Counted from the stretch's first letter, positions 19,013-28,629 are shown. The stretch is DNA of 64,000 bases from Candidatus Celerinatantimonas neptuna (GCA_911810475.1 OU461276.1:3783501-3847500); one strand, 5' to 3'. Notes: generated by a model from the sequence alone, not told the origin. Numbers and translations: made by a program.

Positions 19013-20323
19013 ATGTCTGTATTATCTCCCTCCAGTATTTTTACATCACTTCAACAGGAAGGACCATTTGCAGTCCGCAAATCGGCTATTCAGCCCCATC
19101 CGTTTTCACCGTCAGTCCGCCAATGGGTCAAAGATCTTCGTAAAGATAGCAACCATATTTCTAAATACAGGGCGCTACGCAGTCAGCTCTTTGAATTTCT
19201 TGGAATTGAATGTTTTGCTGAAATTGACCAACTCTTACATGATCCACAACTAAAGCATGAGCGTTCCCAGCGGGCCTTACATCTATTGGGAAATATGTTT
19301 GGGATCTCAGGGACGCTTAAAGAAATTGAAGATCGCGTTCATGAATATGCTCGTACTGCAGACACTGTAATCCATTCTCTAAAGGATAAAATCCTCTCAC
19401 CTTATGCTTCATTCATTGAAACGACCAACGAGATCGAAATGGCTAATAATCCCATTGAGCTCATTTTGATCATGTTCGATGACCATTATCACAAAAAAGC
19501 CCGTTTTGAAGCTCGCCGAAAACTGACACTAATGACCCTGGCCGGAAGTATTGATCAACGTGAACGAGAAACAGAGATAGCAAACAAATTTGCTAATTTT
19601 CTTGCATTTCTGAACAGTTATGTATGGAGCCCTGATTTAAAAATCGGAGAACTCGACCCGGTTTATCTTCATTCAGAACATTCATCCGACGATTTTCACT
19701 GTATTAATGTACAGGTTCTTCTTCCACCAGAAGCAGAGCAACACCAACCAACACCAGGAGAAAAACTCACACTACTTAAACGACGCCGGTTTACGATTGG
19801 TGAACGCCGAATTCCTATTTATGTATCTATTCGGAAAAAACCCCCTGAAGCAAAGGTATTAAAACTACTGAGGAAAAATGAAAAGAATCCAGCCATCGCT
19901 GTGGATGATGAATTGGGATTAATGGCTGTATTAGATAATGTCAGTGACATAAAACTCTTCCAGCAACATCTAACACGCAGTGCAGCACAGGCAAATTCTC
20001 TGATGGTTCTGGAGGATATTTCTGATACGCTTACTGAAAGCAGTATCTACCATGGCCAAGCAGTTGGATCAAGCAAGCAAACACCCATGCTTAAATTTTT
20101 TGCGCGTCTTGGGGGGATGCGGGTCGAACTGATTATCCACACAAACCAGACCTGGCTAAATTATATGTATCAGCAAGATGTTGCGCATAATGAATATGAA
20201 GTAAAACGTATTTTCGATTCAGGAGTGATCGAATTATTATTTCCCCATGACATTTTTCATCTCGATCATCAGAAAACTCGCCAGGAGATGATCCGTTTTT
20301 TCCGAAAACAAATCGAAAGCTAA
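19013..20323 (+). CDS. Protein of unknown function, 436 residues
   Basis: Not recognised. The frame is long, has normal codon use, and has GAAGAG upstream of the ATG, so it is very likely real. There is no signal peptide and no membrane helix. The protein is soluble and highly charged. The middle (ANNPIELILIMFDDHYHKKARFEARRKLTLM) looks helical, and a basic patch LTLLKRRRFTIGERRIPIYVSIRKK follows. The C-terminal third alternates strands and helices (RVELIIHTNQTWLNYMYQ). No catalytic motif is evident. It precedes the AraC regulator by 76 bp but is probably transcribed separately. Confidence 0.7.
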   Translation: MSVLSPSSIFTSLQQEGPFAVRKSAIQPHPFSPSVRQWVKDLRKDSNHISKYRALRSQLFEFLGIECFAEIDQLLHDPQLKHERSQRALHLLGNMFGISGTLKEIEDRVHEYARTADTVIHSLKDKILSPYASFIETTNEIEMANNPIELILIMFDDHYHKKARFEARRKLTLMTLAGSIDQRERETEIANKFANFLAFLNSYVWSPDLKIGELDPVYLHSEHSSDDFHCINVQVLLPPEAEQHQPTPGEKLTLLKRRRFTIGERRIPIYVSIRKKPPEAKVLKLLRKNEKNPAIAVDDELGLMAVLDNVSDIKLFQQHLTRSAAQANSLMVLEDISDTLTESSIYHGQAVGSSKQTPMLKFFARLGGMRVELIIHTNQTWLNYMYQQDVAHNEYEVKRIFDSGVIELLFPHDIFHLDHQKTRQEMIRFFRKQIES

Positions 20324-20399
20324 AAAATGGATATTTACGATATAATCGATTCAAAATGAATATAATTATTAATTAATTGGTTTACATAATTGAGCAAAG

Positions 20400-21191
20400 A
20401 TGCCTTATCAAGTTGAACCTGTAGAACTACAGGCCTTAACTCAACAGGCCTGTTTACATAGCCACGATCACCATCAAATTGTGCTCGGATTACAAGGCTA
20501 TACTGAATTTACAATTGATGGGATTCAAAATAAAGTATCCAAAGGCCAGGGTGTTATGGTAACAGCCGGAAGCGCTCATAAATTTCGCGGAACAAAGCAA
20601 AACAAAATTCTGGTATTCAACCTTCCCCTGAAAAATCACTTCTTTTCAACCGACATATACCAACGAATTCTACCATTATTAAGTAACCCAGGTTATTTTC
20701 AGCTTGATCAACAAATACAAAATGTCATCACCCGTCTTGCTATTGAAATCAGCCATCACCCATATGACACATTACTTAAACGTGCCTGTGGTGATACACT
20801 TTTGTGCCTACTTGAGCACCATTTTTTACCGATTTACCAGAACATCAATAATAAAAACAGCCATAAAAAATTTAATCTGGAATTATTGAATCAATATGTA
20901 ACCAGTCGTCTCGAAGAAACCATCACCGTAGCAAACCTTGCCAGCCATGTTTTTTTAGGGGAAAGTCAATTCTATGCCCGTTTTAAACGGCAAACAGGGA
21001 AAACACCTCTTCGATATGTCACAGGACTACGTATTGAACATGCAAAAACACTATTGGTTGAGAGTGAAGAAAGACTTGAGCAAGTCGCCTATCATTGTGG
21101 TTTCGCCAGTCAAAGTAGCTTTACGCATGTTTTCAGACGACTCACCGGCTATTCTCCTGGCCAATATCGAAAGACCCAATTTTCATCTTAA
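20400..21191 (+). CDS. AraC-family transcriptional regulator, probable proline-utilisation activator (PutR-like)
   Basis: A 263-residue regulator. The N-terminal 90 residues look like a cupin sensor (HDHHQIVLGLQGYTEFTIDG, then GQGVMVTAGSAHKF). The C-terminal 100 residues carry two helix-turn-helix motifs ending in the AraC signature VAYHCGFASQSSFTHVFRRLTGYSPGQYR. It lies 150 bp upstream of putA in the same orientation. In Vibrio an AraC-type regulator, PutR, activates putA/putP, so a similar role is inferred. The PutA here has no DNA-binding domain of its own, which makes a separate regulator more plausible. Confidence 0.85.
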   Translation: MPYQVEPVELQALTQQACLHSHDHHQIVLGLQGYTEFTIDGIQNKVSKGQGVMVTAGSAHKFRGTKQNKILVFNLPLKNHFFSTDIYQRILPLLSNPGYFQLDQQIQNVITRLAIEISHHPYDTLLKRACGDTLLCLLEHHFLPIYQNINNKNSHKKFNLELLNQYVTSRLEETITVANLASHVFLGESQFYARFKRQTGKTPLRYVTGLRIEHAKTLLVESEERLEQVAYHCGFASQSSFTHVFRRLTGYSPGQYRKTQFSS

Positions 21192-21340
21192 AAATGACCT
21201 GAATTAGAAAATTCATATTTCTACACAAAAAAATCAGAGCTTCATTCAACACATTTATAAAAAATTCGCTTTAGAATGGTAACAGTGAGTTCACATCTTT
21301 TCATTCCTTGTGCTCATAGGGATAGACAACAGGAGCATCT

Positions 21341-24300
21341 ATGTTAAAAGCATTACAGGTTTTAGACCGGAATTATCTTAGCCAGTCCCCAAAGATACTA
21401 TGGGACAATATTGCAAAGTTCAGTGCAATGGATGAAGCCGAACTTCTGGAAGAATTACTCATTCTCGCAGAAGAACAATATGATGCACAAAAAACAACAG
21501 ACTTTGCAAAACATCTGGTAGAGCACATTCGATTAGATAAAAAATCTGTTGGAATGTTAGATTCCCTGTTACTTGAATACAGCTTAGATACCCGGGAAGG
21601 GATCCTTTTAATGAGTCTGTCTGAAGCACTCATCCGTATCCCCGATCCACTAACAGCTCAAGCTCTGATTGAAGATAAACTCGCTGCCGGAAATTGGACT
21701 GCGCACCGTGGTAAGTCAGATTCGTTATTAGTCAATACCGTAACCTGGAGTTTATTATTAACCGGAAAATTATTGAACCTGTCTCCAGAGCGCTCTGATT
21801 CTGCCATTCGAAAAATGCTTCATCGCTTTAGTGCCCCGTCAATTCGGAACATGATCCGTCAGTCAATGAAAATTATCGGTCGTCAATTTGTGCTTGGCGA
21901 AGACATTAAAGATGCATTAAAAAATGGCCAGAGCTATCTTAAAAAAGGCTATACATACACATTTGATATGCTTGGCGAAGCTGCTTTAACGCAAAAAGAT
22001 GCCGATGCCTATAAAACCGATTACCTCAACAATATCCAAGCAGCCAGTCAGGCTCAATCACTCCCTAGCAGCCCTAACCCCAGTATCTCCATTAAACTTT
22101 CAGCACTACATCCCCGCTATGATAGCCTTCATGAACACCGCGTCATGACAGAGTTAGTCAGCGCCATACTCGAACTTGTTCAATCAGCCCGTGCTCAGGA
22201 TGTTGCGATTACAATTGACGCAGAAGAAGCAGACCGGCTGGAAATTTCACTTAAAGTCTTTGAACAGGTTTACCGGCACAAAATTTGTCGTGGATGGGGA
22301 AAAATGGGGCTGGTTATCCAGTCATATTCAAAAAGAGCCCTGGCCGTTTTATCATGGCTGTCTTCTCTTGCTTTAGATGTTGGAGATGAAATTCCGACAC
22401 GTCTGGTTAAAGGCGCTTATTGGGATGCAGAAATCAAACTATTTCAGCAAAGAGGATTATCTGACTACCCTGTTTTTACCCGTAAAGAATCAACCGATGT
22501 TTGTTATCTTGCCTGTGCCAGAATGATGCTCAGTGAAGCCACCAAAGGATTAATATCACCTCAGTTTGCCAGCCACAACGCACAGACTATCTCAGCTATT
22601 TTACAAATGCCGGCTTCTCATCCTTTTGAATTACAGCGATTGCATGGCATGGGCGACACCTTATATGATTATTTACTGAGTAATAATCATATTCCTGTAC
22701 GAATTTATGCCCCTATTGGCCTGCATAGTAACCTGCTCCCTTATCTTGTCAGGCGACTGCTAGAAAATGGGGCCAATAATTCATTTGTACACCGGCTGGT
22801 TGATCCCAAATGTTCCATTGAAAATATTATTGAAGATCCGATCAGCAAACTCAAAAATCAGAAAATTCTGCAAAATCCCCGAATTCCGTTGCCCGGGCAC
22901 ATCTATGGCGAAAGTCGTCCTAATTCAAAAGGGATCAACTTACATGAAGATGCCATTTTACAAAGATTCTTAAACGGATGCTCAGAATATCAAAATCATC
23001 AATGGCAAGGTGGGCCGGTTATTGCTGGTAAGCTTATTTTTAATGAAGAAAATGCTCAAACGGTCTATTCTCCACAAGATCAGGCAAACGAATGTGGCTT
23101 AACCAGCACAACCAGCACTGAACTGCTGATGCAAGCACTTGAACACGCAAAAAAAGCACAACCTAACTGGGCCCGGCTTAGTACACAGGAACGAGCAAAC
23201 TGCCTTAGAAAAACAGCTGAGCTTTATGAATCGAATACGGCGGAACTAATCAACCTGTGTCAGTTTGAAGCAGGGAAAACAATTCAGGATGCGATCGACG
23301 AAATTCGTGAAGCCGTTGATTTTTGCAACTACTATGCTGAGCAAGCTGAGCTAAAACTGGCCAAAGCCATGAGTGGCCAGGATTACCTTGGTCGGGACTG
23401 TTGCCTGGCCTATCAAGGCCGGGGGATTTTTGCATGTATCAGCCCTTGGAACTTCCCTCTTGCGATATTTACAGGGCAAATAATGGCTGCATTAGTCACA
23501 GGAAACGCCGTTATCGCGAAACCGGCCCCACAAACAACATTGATTGCCACAAAAGCAGTCATGCTCATGCATGAAGCTGGAATACCCGGAGAAATGATAC
23601 AGCTCGTTACCGGAGCAGGAGAAATCGGAGGCCAATTAGTCGCAGATCAGCGAATTGCCGGTGTTGCTTTTACCGGTTCAACGCTAACAGCCCAAACCAT
23701 TAACAGAACATTAGCAGCCCGTCAGGCTCTTCCCGTTCCGCTGATTGCAGAAACCGGAGGACAAAATGCCATGGTTGTCGACAGCAGTGCATTGCCTGAA
23801 CAAGTCATTAAAGATGCAATTCGCTCAGCCTTTGCCTCAGCCGGACAGCGTTGTAGTGCCCTTAGACTCTTATGTTTACAAGAAGAAATTGCAGATGAGT
23901 TTATTCAACAACTGAGCGGCGCAATGGCCCAGCTAAATGTTGGCGATCCGGCCCAGACCGATACGGATATTGGCCCGGTCATCGATAAAGCAGCCCGACA
24001 AAAACTCAGCGACTATCAGGAACAACTGAGCCAATCCGCCAAACTCATCGCAAAAGTTCCAATCAGCGAAAGCGAAAGAGGATTATTTATCTCACCTTGT
24101 GCTTATGAAATCAGCTCTATAGATGAGTTAAAAGAAGAACATTTTGGTCCGATACTACATGTAATTCGCTATCCGGCTAAAGGATTAAATCAACTGATAG
24201 AACAGATTAATGCACTCGGTTTCGGTTTAACATTAGGAATACATAGTCGAATTGAACATCGCTTCTTAAAAATTGCGCAGCAGGCTCAAATTGGTAATTG

Positions 24301-24448
24301 TTATATCAACCGGGATCAGGTCGGAGCAACCGTCGGTTCTCAGCCATTTGGAGGTCGCGCCTTATCGGGTACCGGCCCCAAAGCCGGAGGACCTCATTAT
24401 CTCTTCCGTTTCAGCCAGAGCATACTGTCATTAAATGAACAGCAATAA
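21341..24448 (+). CDS. putA: Bifunctional proline dehydrogenase / L-glutamate gamma-semialdehyde dehydrogenase
   Basis: Oxidises proline to glutamate in two coupled steps at the membrane face. It has 1035 residues, shorter than the roughly 1320 of E. coli PutA. It lacks the N-terminal ribbon-helix-helix DNA-binding domain and the C-terminal extra domain. The FAD-dependent proline dehydrogenase barrel covers about 100-500 (SIKLSALHPRY, RLVKGAYWDAEIK). The aldehyde dehydrogenase covers about 560-1025 (ISPWNFPLAIFTGQ, AETGGQNAMVVD, catalytic Cys near 838 in AGQRCSALR, and EEHFGPILHVIRY). AGGAG precedes the ATG. The missing tail domain is encoded next door. Confidence 0.95.
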   Translation: MLKALQVLDRNYLSQSPKILWDNIAKFSAMDEAELLEELLILAEEQYDAQKTTDFAKHLVEHIRLDKKSVGMLDSLLLEYSLDTREGILLMSLSEALIRIPDPLTAQALIEDKLAAGNWTAHRGKSDSLLVNTVTWSLLLTGKLLNLSPERSDSAIRKMLHRFSAPSIRNMIRQSMKIIGRQFVLGEDIKDALKNGQSYLKKGYTYTFDMLGEAALTQKDADAYKTDYLNNIQAASQAQSLPSSPNPSISIKLSALHPRYDSLHEHRVMTELVSAILELVQSARAQDVAITIDAEEADRLEISLKVFEQVYRHKICRGWGKMGLVIQSYSKRALAVLSWLSSLALDVGDEIPTRLVKGAYWDAEIKLFQQRGLSDYPVFTRKESTDVCYLACARMMLSEATKGLISPQFASHNAQTISAILQMPASHPFELQRLHGMGDTLYDYLLSNNHIPVRIYAPIGLHSNLLPYLVRRLLENGANNSFVHRLVDPKCSIENIIEDPISKLKNQKILQNPRIPLPGHIYGESRPNSKGINLHEDAILQRFLNGCSEYQNHQWQGGPVIAGKLIFNEENAQTVYSPQDQANECGLTSTTSTELLMQALEHAKKAQPNWARLSTQERANCLRKTAELYESNTAELINLCQFEAGKTIQDAIDEIREAVDFCNYYAEQAELKLAKAMSGQDYLGRDCCLAYQGRGIFACISPWNFPLAIFTGQIMAALVTGNAVIAKPAPQTTLIATKAVMLMHEAGIPGEMIQLVTGAGEIGGQLVADQRIAGVAFTGSTLTAQTINRTLAARQALPVPLIAETGGQNAMVVDSSALPEQVIKDAIRSAFASAGQRCSALRLLCLQEEIADEFIQQLSGAMAQLNVGDPAQTDTDIGPVIDKAARQKLSDYQEQLSQSAKLIAKVPISESERGLFISPCAYEISSIDELKEEHFGPILHVIRYPAKGLNQLIEQINALGFGLTLGIHSRIEHRFLKIAQQAQIGNCYINRDQVGATVGSQPFGGRALSGTGPKAGGPHYLFRFSQSILSLNEQQ

Positions 24449-24457
24449 GGATAAATC

Positions 24458-25180
24458 ATGGACGTACTCAATCATTCGCTATTAGATAGTAAACAGAGTA
24501 ATTTCCCGATGCTCAGCCAGAATGTTGCTGAGCGCCTTAACAAATTGCGTCAATGGAACCAATCATTACGTGAATCACAATCATCAAATGATACACAATG
24601 GAAAGAACTCATTGCCATGATTGATTACCAATGTCAGTGTGTAAAATCTTTCCTACAGGGGATTCATCATCTTCCAGGAGTCACGGGTGAGAGTAATGAG
24701 CTATGGCTTGAACCCAGAGGCGAAACCCTGATTATCATTGATGAAAGCATGCCAGCAGTTGCCTTAGGCGCAGCATTATGTGCTGCACTGGCAAGCGACA
24801 ACCCTGTCAGGTTATCTGTCCATCCTGATTTACAAAGCTATCAGCAAGGCTGCCTTGATCAACTCTTGGGTCGTTTTATAAACAAAGAGCGAGTAGTAAC
24901 ATTCGATTATAACGACTGGAGAAATCAACTCAAAGAGCCTTCGGTGAAGGTAGCATGCATCGCCGCAAAAGAATCGATGTTAATCGAAGCAAATCAGGTA
25001 TTAGCAAATCGAGAGGGCCCGGTTGTCATTTTATTACATGATTCAGACCCTATGTTACCTAGTTTCTCTACCCCCACTTTTTGCCTGGGATTTAACACAG
25101 AGAAAACTTGCACAATCAACACCACCGCTATCGGTGGTAATGCTTCGTTATTGGAAATGGGAGCTGGAATGAAGGTATAA
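24458..25180 (+). CDS. Stand-alone ALDH-superfamily tail domain of PutA
   Basis: A 240-residue protein starting 9 bases after the putA stop, with AAGGA overlapping that stop, so it is translationally linked to putA. It contains a weak Rossmann-like middle (AVALGAALCAALASDNPVRLSV) and ends CTINTTAIGGNASLLEMGAG. That end resembles the terminal segment of type B/C PutA proteins, where a catalytically dead aldehyde-dehydrogenase-superfamily domain with a beta-flap packs on the active enzyme. No catalytic Cys in an ALDH context is visible. I infer a structural or oligomerisation subunit of PutA supplied as a separate chain. Confidence 0.7.
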   Translation: MDVLNHSLLDSKQSNFPMLSQNVAERLNKLRQWNQSLRESQSSNDTQWKELIAMIDYQCQCVKSFLQGIHHLPGVTGESNELWLEPRGETLIIIDESMPAVALGAALCAALASDNPVRLSVHPDLQSYQQGCLDQLLGRFINKERVVTFDYNDWRNQLKEPSVKVACIAAKESMLIEANQVLANREGPVVILLHDSDPMLPSFSTPTFCLGFNTEKTCTINTTAIGGNASLLEMGAGMKV

Positions 25181-25227
25181 CCTGCCAATATTCAACATCA
25201 CAAGTTGCTTCTAAAAGTAGGAGCGAC

Positions 25228-25671
25228 TCATTGAGCCGTTGCGTCAGCCTGTAATTGCAAACTGAAGTGATGGCTGCTAATGCGAAAACCTTCCTGCAGA
25301 TAAAACTTATGCGCACTAAAACGCGAAACACTCGAATTGACATGCAATTCTTTACAACCAAGCTGAAGGCCATGGTGTCTTAGCCATTTTAATAAATGGC
25401 CACCTGCCCCGCTTTGCTGCCATTGCGGAGTCACCATAAGATCTTCAATCAAAAGATAACGACCCCAGGCTAACTTGCATCCTTCAATAAAACCTGCAAC
25501 TCCAACTAACCCAGCTTCTTCATCAAAAACGCCAATGAGTTGATATTGATGCCGGCATTGTTGTTCCTTAATCTGCTCTGACAACTGTTCTGATGAATAT
25601 TTTGGCCGTAGCAGCAACAAAATTTCAACAGCTTTATTTAGATCTTTTTCTTCAATTAGCTCAACATGCAT
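25228..25671 (-). CDS. GNAT-family N-acetyltransferase
   Basis: A 147-residue Gcn5-related acetyltransferase. The acetyl-CoA binding stretch is DLMVTPQWQQSGAGGHLLKWL, a QxxGxG/A-type loop. The C-terminal FYLQEGFRISSHHF is the usual end strand with the conserved Tyr region. The acceptor substrate is unknown. It converges on the putA operon and has no operon partner. Confidence 0.85.
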   Translation of the reverse strand: MHVELIEEKDLNKAVEILLLLRPKYSSEQLSEQIKEQQCRHQYQLIGVFDEEAGLVGVAGFIEGCKLAWGRYLLIEDLMVTPQWQQSGAGGHLLKWLRHHGLQLGCKELHVNSSVSRFSAHKFYLQEGFRISSHHFSLQLQADATAQ

Positions 25672-25895
25672 TGTTCATCCTTATTGATTCGAATATCCAT
25701 ATTCAATATGTACAATAGCGACAAACACCCTAGAAGAAAACAATCTGTAAGACATTTATTCAAAATAAAAACTATAAACAAAACATATTCAATGTGTCCC
25801 GTCATAATAGGCTTTTCTGAAAAGTTCAGCTTTTGAACGAATAGTAAAACAAGAATTAAACTCTCAAGTGCAACACACGCCTATACTGCCTGAGT

Positions 25896-25923
25896 TAATC
25901 CAAGCCATATATGGCTTGGATTA
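25896..25923. promoter_or_regulatory. 28-bp perfect palindrome upstream of the GT9 gene
   Basis: Bases 25896-25909 and 25910-25923 are exact reverse complements, 14-bp arms without a spacer; the centre reads CCATATATGG. It ends 44 bases before the likely GT9 start codon at 25968. The preceding gene points the other way, so it is not needed as a terminator for an upstream gene. It may be an operator or a structured leader. Confidence 0.5.
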
Positions 25924-25967
25924 TTATCTATAATGTAAACAACGGCTTCAGTTTACATGAGAATTCG

Positions 25968-26972
25968 ATGAAAAAAATCGCAGTTATCGCGCCAGCCCGA
26001 CCGCATTTTGGCAATACACTGACTCAGCTTCCTTTTCTGGTTGCATTAAGGAAAGCCTACGGCGATTGCGAAATTACGGTATGGAGTAAATTCGAATCGA
26101 GCCGGATTCTGATCGTCAATCAAGGGGCCAACCGGGTCGTGAATTATCAAGATATGTCCGTTTTCTCATTTCTCCGGGCATTTAACCGCGAACATTACGA
26201 TATTGTGTTTAATTTGCGTCCGGGGTGTGAAAAATCACATGTTTTAATTGGTTTATTGAGTAATGCGAAGAAAAAGTATGCGTACTCAATTAAAAAATAT
26301 AACCGATATTTGTATGATCAGCATCTTTTGTTGCCGAAAGGACAAATTTATATTGCGAATGTCTATTTGCGTTTGCTCGAACGGGTGACACAGCAGCGGT
26401 ATGATGTGTCCGTAATTCAGGATGTAACCGGCCATATCAGTTGCTGTAAAGATACCCTGGTTCTTTTACCGGGAGGCGGAGCTGGTGAATTTAAACGCTG
26501 GCCGGTGGAGCGGTTTGTCGAGGTGATGCATCTAGTGACCCGTACTCCGGCACACGGATTGAAGCGTGTCGTTGTCATTTTGGGCCGGGATGAGCAGGCA
26601 TATCACTCGTATTTTTTTCATTCGGTCAATCAGGTGCCGGTTGAGGTGGTTGATTCTCCCGGGGTAGAGCGTCTGATTGAAATTGCACAAAGTACGAAAC
26701 TTGCCATCGCCAATGATTGTGGTCCGGCACATATATTTCAGATGAACCGTTGTCCGATTATTATGATTTGGGGATATAAGAGAGCAGATCATCCGCCGTT
26801 TCATCAGATGCCGGAATGGTCTCTGCCGACAGAGCATTCGTGGAATATTGTTCCGGATGATGAGTATCAGTCGATCCAGTCTATTTCAGCGCAGAGGGTA
26901 GCTTCACTAGCCGTTGCGCAGTTAAATCATCTAAACGGACACATGGGCAGAGCCGATTTACCCGCAGCATAA
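25968..26972 (+). CDS. Glycosyltransferase family 9 (heptosyltransferase-like)
   Basis: A 334-residue protein from the ATG at 25968 (GAGAA nearby); an upstream in-frame ATG at 25911 lies inside the palindrome and gives an atypical N-terminus. The protein starts MKKIAVIAPARPHFGNTLTQLPFL, the GT9 opening in which GD is often followed by N/L. It has the donor-binding motif LLPGGGAGEFKRWP and the family signature AIANDCGPAHIFQM. GT9 enzymes add heptose or related sugars to lipopolysaccharide core. Its codon use is richer in G and C-ending codons than the neighbours, which hints at transfer. No other LPS genes are adjacent. Confidence 0.8.
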   Translation: MKKIAVIAPARPHFGNTLTQLPFLVALRKAYGDCEITVWSKFESSRILIVNQGANRVVNYQDMSVFSFLRAFNREHYDIVFNLRPGCEKSHVLIGLLSNAKKKYAYSIKKYNRYLYDQHLLLPKGQIYIANVYLRLLERVTQQRYDVSVIQDVTGHISCCKDTLVLLPGGGAGEFKRWPVERFVEVMHLVTRTPAHGLKRVVVILGRDEQAYHSYFFHSVNQVPVEVVDSPGVERLIEIAQSTKLAIANDCGPAHIFQMNRCPIIMIWGYKRADHPPFHQMPEWSLPTEHSWNIVPDDEYQSIQSISAQRVASLAVAQLNHLNGHMGRADLPAA

Positions 26973-27245
26973 GCTAAACCGTCCGTAAGCGGTGAATGTC
27001 TTAAATTTTTTTTTAGTGATTGTACTCACTTAGCCCGGTGTCCAAAGCTATTGGGTCAAATCACTTTTGCCTTTGTTTGCAAGCAGAGTATGACAGATGG
27101 GGCCTGGATTATAGGCACGCTTGATGGAGCATTTTCAATCGGTTTATTCCTCTGTGCGGCTTTAATTGACTTGCACAATAAGAATTAAGAATAACGGGTT
27201 GAATTTAAATAAATAATAAAACGAGAAGACATTTTTAATATGAAG
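26973..27245 (+). other. Gap with a possible gene remnant
   Basis: Between the GT9 stop and the tRNA. A plus-strand frame ending at 27189 encodes a hydrophobic stretch (GAWIIGTLDGAFSIGLFLCA) without a ribosome site or a full-length gene. It may be the end of a decayed membrane protein, or chance. Confidence 0.25.
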
Positions 27246-27333
27246 TGGCGGTGACGGAGAGATTCGAACTCTCGATACGTTGCCGTATACACACTTTCCA
27301 GGCGTGCTCCTTCAGCCACTCGGACACGTCACC
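27246..27333 (-). tRNA. tRNA-Ser (anticodon GGA)
   Basis: An 88-nt class II tRNA on the minus strand. The acceptor stem GGTGACG pairs with CGTCACC, the discriminator is G and the CCA end is encoded (27246-27248). The anticodon loop is CTGGAAA, giving anticodon GGA, which reads UCC/UCU. A long variable arm (GTATACGGCAACGTATC region) precedes the T-loop GTTCGAATC. All features fit tRNA-Ser. Confidence 0.95.
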
Positions 27334-27446
27334 ATAATTACTTCTGAATCGGGGCGTATCTTAGGAAATACGGCCAGGAGTTTCAACCGTTTTTTCCCAT
27401 AAAAAGATTAACTGGCGAGGAAACCGTCAAATTCCATTTTTCGCAG

Positions 27447-28421
27447 CTAACTTTCTAACCGATAACCTAATTCCTGACGTAAAAATGCACTTGCCCCCTG
27501 AAGGCCAGGCTGTTTCGCAGTAATAAGATACACCGGAATTTGGCTACAATAACCATCAAAGCGCCCTTTCTCTTCAAAACGACGTCTGAAGTCACTCACA
27601 AGAAAATAATCTAAAAAGTTACCGATAACCCCACCAGCAATGTATACACCACCAAAGGCACCCAAGGTCAATGCCAGATTTCCACCGAATGACCCCATTA
27701 TCTGGCAAAAAACTGACAATGTCTGTTCGCAGACAGGATGTGTCCCTGTTAAACCAAAATGCGTAATATCTTTAGGTTGAAATTCCTCGTTAACAACGTG
27801 CTGATTAATATGACATAAAGCTTGATAAATGTTGACAAGGCCAGGGCCTGAGAGAACCCGCTCGCTGGAAACATGACCGAAACGACCTCTCAAAAAAGAA
27901 AGGATTTCATTCTCTAACTCAGAAGCCGGAGCAAAATCAACATGCCCTCCTTCTGTGGACAAAGGAATGTACCGACCATTCACAATAACTAAATGTGCAA
28001 CACCAAGCCCGGTTCCGGGGCCATAAATGGAAACAGGCGCTCCAACAACCGCTGATTTCCCTCCTATCTGAATTTTTTGGTTATCTTTAAGCGTCGGCAA
28101 ACTCATTGCATTGGCAGTAAAATCATTAATCACCCAAAAATTATTAAGATTAAGGCATTTTTTTGTATCAGATTGGGAAAAAGACCAGCTATGATTGGTC
28201 ATACTAATTAAATCATGATCAGTGGGACACGCAATAGCGATACAAGCATCCTTTATATGGCACTCAACTGTCGACAGATAATGCAATATGGCCTCTTCGA
28301 TACCAGGGAAATGAGCGCATAGATATTTCTGAATATGATTGATTTCTCCGGTATGTATGTCAACGAGCGCCAAACGAATGTTTGTGCCACCTACATCTGC
28401 AATAAGTCCCATATCGGCCAT
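27447..28421 (-). CDS. glk: Glucokinase
   Basis: Phosphorylates glucose with ATP to glucose 6-phosphate in the cytosol. The 324-residue length and sequence match the bacterial Glk family: LIADVGGTNIRLAL (phosphate 1), VINDFTANAMSLP with the catalytic Asp, YGPGTGLGVAHLV, STEGGHVDFAP and GGVYIAGGVIGNFL. AAGGAG lies 11 bases before the ATG at 28421; an ATG three codons later is the alternative. It is divergent from the HexR-type regulator across a 436-bp region containing candidate operators. Confidence 0.95.
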   Translation of the reverse strand: MADMGLIADVGGTNIRLALVDIHTGEINHIQKYLCAHFPGIEEAILHYLSTVECHIKDACIAIACPTDHDLISMTNHSWSFSQSDTKKCLNLNNFWVINDFTANAMSLPTLKDNQKIQIGGKSAVVGAPVSIYGPGTGLGVAHLVIVNGRYIPLSTEGGHVDFAPASELENEILSFLRGRFGHVSSERVLSGPGLVNIYQALCHINQHVVNEEFQPKDITHFGLTGTHPVCEQTLSVFCQIMGSFGGNLALTLGAFGGVYIAGGVIGNFLDYFLVSDFRRRFEEKGRFDGYCSQIPVYLITAKQPGLQGASAFLRQELGYRLES

Positions 28422-28629
28422 GATATAATTAACTCCTTCTAACTAACTAAAAATGCAAATCTTTATTCCACAAAAGCTATAACCTACTGTTTAATCAAAT
28501 TAATTGATAAGATGAAAAAACAGGTATTCTTAAAAAAGCTCATATAGAGTCAACAGATTAAGTATATCAGCTCACATGAAGACCATATGATACAAGGCTC
28601 TAAAAGTTAAAATAGTTTTGTGAAGAAAT

